Assembly (NCBI RefSeq): GCF_024699075.1
Contig: NZ_JAILQF010000076.1
Coordinates: 1-11,480 of the forward strand
Direction: 5' to 3'
DNA from: Butyrivibrio sp.
GTDB lineage: Bacteria; Bacillota_A; Clostridia; Lachnospirales; Lachnospiraceae
Length of the DNA: 11,480 nt
Positions 5,398 through 11,480 of the stretch are shown one piece after another. Under the pieces are notes generated by a model. It was not told the origin of the DNA. It was given only the letters and a program-made list of their open reading frames with translations, and ran no database searches. Numbering within the stretch: the first letter of the stretch is position 1; the number at the start of each line of letters is the position of its first letter. A program made the position numbers and the translations under genes.

Positions 5398-8382
5398 TCA
5401 TTCTTTAACTGCGTTAATGATCCTTGCACTGTCTGCTGACGCCAGGCCTTTCCTTATCTTTTTAATACGCTCTTTATCAAGAGATCCAAGTTTATAACCT
5501 GACAATTCTTCAAGAATTTCTTCAATACTGTCAAAATCCAGGCTGCTTGCACATTCTTCTATTGCTGAATATGCATCCTCAAGTTCTTCTTTGGATATAT
5601 TTTTAAGCTCGTCATCATTTTCTTCATTTTCCTTAGTGAAAATATTTTCAAGTTTACCTGCAATTTCCTTATATTCATTCAAAAGCGCCGGCACTTTTGT
5701 CCAAAATTCCTCCTCTTTTCCCGCATCTCCGCATTGTTCAAGATAAGCAGCATGTTCGGATAATTCTTTGCTTCCTATTATCCTTGCATTTGATTTAAGG
5801 GCATGAACTTTGATAACGCCATTTTTTAGATCTTCATCATCAATTATCTTTTGAAGCATTTCGATATTATCTTCTGATGTATCAGCAAATGTCTTTACAG
5901 CATTTACAAACAGTTCTATGCTTCCGCAGTTTTTGACTCCGTCATCTGTCTCTATTTCTGATATATTCTCTATCATATTAAATTTTTCATTATAAACTGT
6001 TTCAGTTCCTTCAGTCTGAACATCCATGGCCTTGTCTTCGAAGTAGGTCCAAAGCATTTTTTCAAGTTCGAAGGTCTTTACAGGTTTTGAAAGGTAATTA
6101 TCAAATCCCTTTCTCTGGTACTCTTTTCTTGCTCCGGCATACTCATTGCCAGTAAGGGCTATTACAATGACTTCATCTTGGGTGTCTTTATACATATCCC
6201 TTATTATGTGCATGGCCTTTTCTCCACTCATACCAGGCATCCTGTCGTCCATGAATATAATGTCAAAAGAATCTTTGCCTGCAAGATTTATGGCCTCTTC
6301 ACCACTGGTCGCAGTCTGAATCTTTGAGCCTGTTCTCTTTAATAGTCCTTCTATTACGGAAAGGTTCATTGAAGAATCATCTACACACAAGACTTTAAGC
6401 TTATCAGAATAAAATCTTCCCTTTTCATTTAATATACTTAGATCTGGTTCTATAGGTTTGGTATTCCAGCTTGAAATTTCTTTATCATTTGCCTTTTTCT
6501 GAATAATATCAAAAGAAAACTCTGATCCTTTTCCTGGAGTTGATCTGACATTAAGCTTACTTCCAAGCACTTCTAAGAGCCCATTGATAACTACAAGTGA
6601 CATTCCACTTTGGCCATCTTTTTCTCCGGTATTTTCAAAAGGATCAAAAAGCTTATTAAGATCTGCAGGGCTTATACCAACGCCGGTATCTGAGATCACT
6701 ATAGAAAACATAACAAGTTCATGCCCTGTTTCATCAGTTCGTCCAAGATCCTCAATATATGCTTCAAGTGTTACCTTTCCCTTGTCAGTATAACTAATTG
6801 CATTATTTAAAAGTTCACCTACCATTTTGTAGATCTTCTCATTATCTCCTACCAAAAGCCTTTCTTCTATGCCATGCTGTTTGAGCTGCATAGTAATTCC
6901 CTTCTTGACTGCAATAGGCTCAAAGATTTTGTACAAAGATGTGATAGCTATTTCTGCATCATAGGTTTCTTCAATAATATTAACCTTGCCTGATTCAAGC
7001 CTCGAATAATCGAGGATCTCATTTACAAGTCTCAAAAGTGACTTGCCGTATTCTCTGATTTTTTTGCCATATGAAGTTATATTGTCTTCTGATGATTCGC
7101 GAAGTATCAGTTCTGCCATTCCAAGGATTGAATTGATTGGGGTTCTTATTTCATGTGACATGCTGGCTATAAACTGTGACTTTGCAGTTGAAACTTCTTC
7201 TGCAACGCTTCTGTCTCTTCTTTCGATAACATAGGAAAAGATCATATCAACTATCGCACATACCAGGATAAGTATCATTCCAAGGTTAACAATAGGAGTA
7301 GCAGGAGTATCAGGATGAATCGCATAGAATATACCTGCAACTACGCCTGTAGCAGCAAAGCCGATATAACCTGAAATGGTGATTTTGTTTTCTGTAAGAC
7401 TTCTTTTAAATATATCTATAAATATGGTTATTATCATATATATTGTTGATGCTACTGCTATAACAACAAGATACGGCATAGTGAATATATATGTATAGAC
7501 TCCAAAACTGTTTAGAATAGCAGTGACAATAGAGGCTCCTACAGCAGCTATTGAAAACGAAATGTTTGATCTGTGATATCTTCCTTTTTGAAGAAGATCA
7601 AGACTATAAAGAAATGGTATTGGAATTATTGAAAAAATCATATAAGCAGCATCAGATGCAATGCTTATATTATTAAAGATAAGCTGTCTTAAATGAGAGT
7701 CACATATCTCCCATGCAGAATACAAAAATACTCCAAACCCAAGGAAAATAAACTTTCGACTGTTTTTACTATAAGTACTTACAACAAGAAGGATCCCTGA
7801 AGCCCCTATTGCTATGACCATAACAATAAGAGGCAGTACAAATCCAAAGTCATCTCTTATTGCATAGTAATACCAGATACCTATCTGGCTGCCAATTACT
7901 ATGTCATTAATAGAATAAGCAAAGACCTCATATTCAGATGAACCTGTGATCGTGATAGTCTTTCCTATGTCATTTTTACTAAGCTGTACAAAGAGATAAA
8001 AGCTGGGAACTGTAGTCCTTCCGTATTCTTCGAATGTTCTGGAATAAGATTTTCTTAGATTTCCATCTATATAGATATGAATATTCTGGCGGGTGCTTCT
8101 TATAGACAGCCATGAATGTTCAGTAATTGTGATGGGCAGTTCTCTTTCTATAACGAACTGCTTGGAATCGCTGGGCAGAGCTTCTCCGGGAACTTCTACA
8201 GGAACTCTTGTTCCATCATCAAGGACCTGCTCCCAGTTATCTGAAAGCAGACTAAAATAAAGCTCTTTGTCCAAGTAGGAATTACTTTGAAACAGACCGA
8301 CCGAAAAGAGCCTAAGTGCTGCAAATGCAAGCACAACATAGCATATAATTAGTTCAATACTGACTTTGGCATCTCTAATCAT
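5398..8382 (-). CDS. Hybrid sensor histidine kinase with receiver and HPt, degenerate ATP-binding box (994 aa)
   Basis: A membrane hybrid kinase. Residues 9-31 form a helix; 38-168 an extracellular beta-rich sensor; about 178-386 seven helices; 397-465 the phosphoacceptor domain with canonical SHEIRTP (H410); 510-627 the HATPase; 661-785 a receiver (D668/D669, D712, T744, K766); about 800-915 an HPt with H860 in VHALKSNARIIG; then an acidic linker and a ~65-residue helical tail. In the HATPase, DTGVGI (D565) and N527 remain, but the N-box lysine is serine (NAISYT) and the GTGLGL box reads QSGMSL (591-596), which should weaken ATP binding or lid function. No clear ribosome binding site precedes the ATG, which overlaps the stop of a seven-codon reading frame (ATGA). 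No other usable ATG, GTG or TTG lies upstream in frame. It leads a probable operon with the 800-aa kinase gene. Confidence 0.92.
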   Translation of the reverse strand: MIRDAKVSIELIICYVVLAFAALRLFSVGLFQSNSYLDKELYFSLLSDNWEQVLDDGTRVPVEVPGEALPSDSKQFVIERELPITITEHSWLSIRSTRQNIHIYIDGNLRKSYSRTFEEYGRTTVPSFYLFVQLSKNDIGKTITITGSSEYEVFAYSINDIVIGSQIGIWYYYAIRDDFGFVLPLIVMVIAIGASGILLVVSTYSKNSRKFIFLGFGVFLYSAWEICDSHLRQLIFNNISIASDAAYMIFSIIPIPFLYSLDLLQKGRYHRSNISFSIAAVGASIVTAILNSFGVYTYIFTMPYLVVIAVASTIYMIITIFIDIFKRSLTENKITISGYIGFAATGVVAGIFYAIHPDTPATPIVNLGMILILVCAIVDMIFSYVIERRDRSVAEEVSTAKSQFIASMSHEIRTPINSILGMAELILRESSEDNITSYGKKIREYGKSLLRLVNEILDYSRLESGKVNIIEETYDAEIAITSLYKIFEPIAVKKGITMQLKQHGIEERLLVGDNEKIYKMVGELLNNAISYTDKGKVTLEAYIEDLGRTDETGHELVMFSIVISDTGVGISPADLNKLFDPFENTGEKDGQSGMSLVVINGLLEVLGSKLNVRSTPGKGSEFSFDIIQKKANDKEISSWNTKPIEPDLSILNEKGRFYSDKLKVLCVDDSSMNLSVIEGLLKRTGSKIQTATSGEEAINLAGKDSFDIIFMDDRMPGMSGEKAMHIIRDMYKDTQDEVIVIALTGNEYAGARKEYQRKGFDNYLSKPVKTFELEKMLWTYFEDKAMDVQTEGTETVYNEKFNMIENISEIETDDGVKNCGSIELFVNAVKTFADTSEDNIEMLQKIIDDEDLKNGVIKVHALKSNARIIGSKELSEHAAYLEQCGDAGKEEEFWTKVPALLNEYKEIAGKLENIFTKENEENDDELKNISKEELEDAYSAIEECASSLDFDSIEEILEELSGYKLGSLDKERIKKIRKGLASADSARIINAVKE

Positions 8383-8402
8383 ATCGAAGAATATATCGGC
8401 AT
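8379..8402 (-). other. Seven-codon reading frame overlapping the kinase start
   Basis: ATG at 8400-8402 opens a frame encoding MPIYSSI, whose TGA overlaps the kinase ATG as ATGA. An AAGGA stands 12 bases upstream (8415-8419), a long but possible spacing. Because the kinase ATG has no ribosome binding site of its own, translation could reach it by termination-reinitiation. The same bases carry the GCCGATAT motif, so the frame may be fortuitous. Confidence 0.25.
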
Positions 8403-8420
8403 AATTATGATATATCCTTA
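8390..8420 (-). promoter_or_regulatory. Sigma-28 (SigD/FliA)-like promoter before the 994-aa kinase
   Basis: On the minus strand TAAG (8417-8420), a 16-base spacer and GCCGATAT (8393-8400) match the sigma-28/SigD pattern TAAA-N15-16-GCCGATAT with one -35 mismatch. The 15 bases TTATGCCGATATATT are identical to those at 111-125. Against it, transcription would start only a few bases before the kinase ATG, giving an almost leaderless message. Confidence 0.4.
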
Positions 8421-8483
8421 CAAAAACATATTCTGCCTCTTCATATGTGATCAGATAAGGAGTGGCAGGTTATCTTGAGCATT

Positions 8484-9227
8484 TTATATATCATGACCTA
8501 CATTATGGTCGTTATCGTCGTCCCATTCATCAAAAATATCTACTCTTTTACTATCCAAAAGATCCTGATATAAAGGCGAATCATAGAAAGCCTTGATCTT
8601 GGCCTTGTCACGGGCAGGGCCTTCTTTTACCGATGTATAAATACTTAAATTTATTCTGTCAAAAAATTTAAGGCCGATTTCAAAATCCTTTTGAAGCTGG
8701 TCAAATGTCTGACCTTCCATGCCGTACATTAAATTGATCCAGCTGAAATATTTACTGATCTCCTCCGGTTTTGCACCGGGAAGTCCTTTTCTTAATATGT
8801 CTTCACGAAGATGTTCGTCAAAGGTTTCTATTCCGCATCTGAATATTGTCTTTATCCCGCGTTGTTCAAAGAAATCTATATAAAAACTGTTAGACTCCCT
8901 GAATATATAATGGCCTTCAAGTATAACAGTACTAATGCCCTTACAACTGCAGGTATCTCTTATATAATTCATGGTCGTAAAAGGAAGCTCAGTATAGGAA
9001 GCTGAACAGGTAATATCAAGTACTTCAGACCCTATTTCTTTTCCTTTTACAAGCTCAAGGACTTTTTTGTTTACTGAATCGCACTTTAAAACAGAAGATG
9101 ACTTATCCTCCTGATAATCGCAAAAGGCGCACCTTCCCCAGGAACATCCAAGAGATACTAGTAACACCGTTTCTCTTTTCATAAAGCTCTTATCATCAAA
9201 TTGATATCTTACTAAATCGTGAATCAT
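8484..9227 (-). CDS. Radical SAM protein of unknown function
   Basis: A 247-residue putative radical SAM enzyme. Cysteines 28, 33 and 36 form GCSWGRCAFC, a CX4CX2C variant of the classical CX3CX2C motif that binds the 4Fe-4S cluster and S-adenosylmethionine; the aromatic FC pair and following DY fit the family. Later segments (ILEGHYIF, FRCGIETFDEHL, INLMYGMEGQTF) resemble strands of the radical SAM barrel, with GIETFDE like the conserved GxES/GIET element. It is short, with no extra cluster domain visible and an acidic C-terminus (DEWDDDNDHN). AAGGA stands 8 bases before the ATG and directly after the peptidase terminator. About 100 bases, with no obvious terminator, separate it from the kinase gene, so cotranscription is possible. 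Substrate unknown. Confidence 0.75.
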   Translation of the reverse strand: MIHDLVRYQFDDKSFMKRETVLLVSLGCSWGRCAFCDYQEDKSSSVLKCDSVNKKVLELVKGKEIGSEVLDITCSASYTELPFTTMNYIRDTCSCKGISTVILEGHYIFRESNSFYIDFFEQRGIKTIFRCGIETFDEHLREDILRKGLPGAKPEEISKYFSWINLMYGMEGQTFDQLQKDFEIGLKFFDRINLSIYTSVKEGPARDKAKIKAFYDSPLYQDLLDSKRVDIFDEWDDDNDHNVGHDI

Positions 9228-9240
9228 ATTTTATATCCTT

Positions 9241-9275
9241 AAAAGAAAGGCTCTGCGCAAAGACTGCGCAGAGCC
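9241..9275 (-). terminator. Strong intrinsic terminator after the M13 peptidase gene
   Basis: On the minus strand GGCTCTGCGCA, a 5-base GTCTT loop, and TGCGCAGAGCC form a perfect 11-bp GC-rich stem followed by TTTCTTTT. It lies 45 bases past the peptidase stop. The next gene's ribosome binding site begins immediately after the T-run, so readthrough would be the likely source of transcription for the radical SAM gene unless a promoter lies within the peptidase gene. Confidence 0.9.
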
Positions 9276-9319
9276 AGGTTGTGATAAGTTAAATATCTAA
9301 AGATGGAAGATATCTGTAC

Positions 9320-11377
9320 TTATTTCCAGATACCTACTCTGTCTTCAGGAGCAACATACATTCCATCGCCTTCCTGAATATCGAATGCCTCATAGAATGC
9401 ATCCATATTGGAAAGAACAGCATTAGCTCTAGCTCGTCCAGGTGAGTGAACATCCATCATAAGGAGTATGCTTGCATATTCATAGGTCATCTCTTCTGCC
9501 CATATATTAGCCCAGGATACGAAGGCTTCCTGAAGAGCATCCTTATCATCACCTATAACCTGTGTAACAACATATACGCCGCCAAGGTCTGCTATATTCT
9601 CTGTAATAGTAAGAGCACCATCAACAGTTGACCCTGTCTCTAATGATGGGAATGTATCATAATAATCTATGATTTCCTGGCACATATTTACATATGCGAC
9701 GTACTCTTCTTCTGTCCACCATGGATTATAATTACCATTAGCATCATACTGAGATCCTGATGAATCGAATGCATGGCTTATCTCGTGACCTATTACAGCA
9801 CCAATTGCTCCAAGGTTAGCTGCTTCTGAAGCATTTGGATTATAGAATGGATCCTGCATAATACCTGCAAGGATTGTGATACTATTGTTTGAAGGATCAT
9901 AGAATGCGTTAATTGTCTGAGGAGTAGCAATCCACTTTGTTCTATCTACCGGATTAGAAACAAGTTCCTTAAATATAGCATTATTCATCTGATGACTCTT
10001 GATCATGTTAGATGTAAGTGAACCGCCCTCTTCTTTGCTATCTACAGGAGCTTCCTGGCTAAGATAATAATCAAAGTCATCCGGATATCCAACTTTAACC
10101 TGAAGAGAATCAAGCTTTGCAATTGCAGCCTGCTTGGTTGTCTCGCTCATCCACTCCTGAGAATTGATGATGTTCTTGTACTCAGCAAGAATCTCTGTGA
10201 TCATCTTGGTAACTTCTTCTTTAGCTTCTTTTGAGCAGTAATTATCTGTGTAAAGAACACCATAATTCCATTCAAGGAAAGATGCTGTCTGAGCCATCCA
10301 GTAATATTCCTGTGACTCTGCTTCAGTAATACCATTAAGCTTATTGCTTGTCTCTACTGTAAGATCATATGCAGTCTGAGTAGTTATTGCACGAAGATCA
10401 TGAACAAGTATTGTAGCTGAATAGTCCTTGAGCATCTGAAGATTATCTTCTGTGATAAGTTCTGAACACATCGCCATCTTAGCTTCATCAGGTACAAGAT
10501 ATCTGTCGAATCCTGATACATCCTGAGCCTGCATATAGCTTGCCATATCTATAGCAGGGAATGCAGCAATAAGATCTGCTTCTGTATAGATATTGTAATA
10601 CTTCTCAACATCATAATAATCTGTGCTTTCAAGTTCTACAGATGCAAGCTTTCTTGCAACTGTATCAGTATTTTCAACCATTCTCTGAGCATCTTCCTGT
10701 GTGAAGCCATTGATAAGAAGAAGCTGGAAGAGATACTGATTATAAATTTCGGCATAAGATTCATAGCCTTCTGTTTCATAATAGTCCTTACCAAGGAGAG
10801 AGTCTCCGGCAGATACTGATATTATGTATCTTGTAGAATCAAGGTCATCCTGATTCAATGCAAATGCAGGAAGGATTGAACCATATCCTGTATCTACGCC
10901 AAGACTCATTACAGCAGTAATGTACTCTGTAATATTAGTTGAGTTAAGTATACCATCCATGTATTTCTGGAACTCTCCGAGTCCGTCAGCATTTCTTGCT
11001 TCTGTGTCGCTGAAAAGTTCATACATGTCATGAAGCTTTTGCTCCGGAGTTCCCTTTCCATAATTGTCTTGTGAGTTGATCTCGGAGAAAATCTCTTCCA
11101 TCTGAACTTCCTGCTGATCAGAAAGTTCTCCAAACCAGGACCACTGTGAATCTGTAGCTGCAATTTCATGTGATGCAAATGTATTAGCATTTACAACATC
11201 ATAGAAATTATCCTTGTAGCTTATGCCTGTAGCCTGAGACAACGTTTCAAGCTGTGCCTCAATGCTGGTTGTAGCAACTTCTTCAGCGTAAGCTGTAATT
11301 GTAGCCTGAGGTACAATTACCATAGAAGCTGCCATTATCACTGATAATAGTGATTTAGATTTAGATAATCTGAGCAT
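9320..11377 (-). CDS. Secreted M13 family zinc metallopeptidase (PepO/neprilysin type)
   Basis: A 685-residue endopeptidase of the neprilysin/PepO family, full length. Residues 1-31 are a signal peptide: basic start (MLRLSKSKS), hydrophobic core, and a probable cut after AYA (TAYA-EEV). Residues about 50-430 match the M13 N-terminal lobe. The catalytic lobe has NAFY (490-493, substrate binding), HEISH (H531, E532, H535; zinc and catalysis), ENIAD (E593 third zinc ligand, D597) and HSPGRARAN (644-652). It should act outside the cell, cutting short peptides. The ATG at 11375-11377 is chosen because AAAGGA stands 9 bases before it and the signal peptide starts there; an upstream in-frame ATG at 11411-11413 would add 12 residues without a ribosome binding site. 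No lipobox cysteine, so it is released or loosely wall-held. It is a single-gene unit ending in a strong terminator. Confidence 0.93.
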   Translation of the reverse strand: MLRLSKSKSLLSVIMAASMVIVPQATITAYAEEVATTSIEAQLETLSQATGISYKDNFYDVVNANTFASHEIAATDSQWSWFGELSDQQEVQMEEIFSEINSQDNYGKGTPEQKLHDMYELFSDTEARNADGLGEFQKYMDGILNSTNITEYITAVMSLGVDTGYGSILPAFALNQDDLDSTRYIISVSAGDSLLGKDYYETEGYESYAEIYNQYLFQLLLINGFTQEDAQRMVENTDTVARKLASVELESTDYYDVEKYYNIYTEADLIAAFPAIDMASYMQAQDVSGFDRYLVPDEAKMAMCSELITEDNLQMLKDYSATILVHDLRAITTQTAYDLTVETSNKLNGITEAESQEYYWMAQTASFLEWNYGVLYTDNYCSKEAKEEVTKMITEILAEYKNIINSQEWMSETTKQAAIAKLDSLQVKVGYPDDFDYYLSQEAPVDSKEEGGSLTSNMIKSHQMNNAIFKELVSNPVDRTKWIATPQTINAFYDPSNNSITILAGIMQDPFYNPNASEAANLGAIGAVIGHEISHAFDSSGSQYDANGNYNPWWTEEEYVAYVNMCQEIIDYYDTFPSLETGSTVDGALTITENIADLGGVYVVTQVIGDDKDALQEAFVSWANIWAEEMTYEYASILLMMDVHSPGRARANAVLSNMDAFYEAFDIQEGDGMYVAPEDRVGIWK

Positions 11378-11426
11378 ATATCTTCGTCCTTTCAATATAA
11401 TTTCATAGCACAAAACGTGTTATGTT

Positions 11427-11453
11427 TTATTAACTACTAATATAGTGTAACAA
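11427..11453 (-). promoter_or_regulatory. Possible promoter of the M13 peptidase gene
   Basis: On the minus strand TTGTTA (11448-11453) and TAATAA (11427-11432) are separated by 15 bases, shorter than the preferred 17. The region is AT-rich and about 50-75 bases upstream of the start codon, where a promoter is expected, but no better hexamer pair was found. Confidence 0.25.
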
Positions 11454-11480
11454 AGTGCAAAACTGCATGCAACCAAGAAA

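Noticed and set aside
11378..11413. ATG at 11411-11413 as the peptidase start
   Set aside because: The 12 extra residues would precede a normal signal peptide, and the ribosome binding site AAAGGA lies between the two ATGs, correctly spaced for the second.

Overview
The window is AT-rich and densely coded. It looks like a chromosomal stretch of an anaerobic Gram-positive bacterium of the Clostridia, most likely Lachnospiraceae of the Butyrivibrio/Pseudobutyrivibrio type. This placement is an inference from protein style: a MATE pump, a secreted M13 peptidase with a Gram-positive signal peptide, large hybrid histidine kinases with an extracellular beta domain plus seven membrane helices, and strong AGGAG-like ribosome binding sites. 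No tRNA, rRNA, CRISPR array, insertion sequence or phage gene was seen.

Left part (1-1527): the first codons of a leftward gene run off the left edge. Upstream of it are a sigma-28-like GCCGATAT motif and a perfect 13-bp-arm hairpin. Next come a 71-residue one-helix membrane protein and a LexA/S24 repressor, both leftward. The gap between lexA and a rightward MATE transporter gene holds two good sigma-A-type promoters facing apart, a near-perfect 33-bp inverted repeat at the predicted lexA transcription start, and repeated TTATAAG-containing elements that could be operators.

Middle (1528-8382): the MATE gene runs rightward and meets, with a one-base gap, two leftward genes for paralogous hybrid histidine kinases. 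The upstream one (994 aa) has sensor, kinase, receiver, HPt and a helical tail. The downstream one (800 aa) has sensor, kinase and receiver but no HPt. Their sequence lesions are complementary. The 994-aa kinase keeps the canonical SHE motif at its phosphoacceptor histidine but has lost the GxGxG box and the N-box lysine of its ATP domain. The 800-aa kinase has an intact ATP domain but reads SHR instead of SHE at its histidine. This suggests they work as a heteromeric pair with phosphate passing between subunits, finally reaching the single HPt. No DNA-binding response regulator is in the window.

Right part (8383-11480): a short radical SAM protein with a CX4CX2C cluster motif, then, behind a strong intrinsic terminator, a secreted M13 (PepO/neprilysin-type) zinc metallopeptidase with its own upstream region. 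The most interesting content is the paired kinases with split functions, followed by the LexA with a Cys-Gly cleavage site and its structured promoter region, and the GCCGATAT motif shared by two gene starts.
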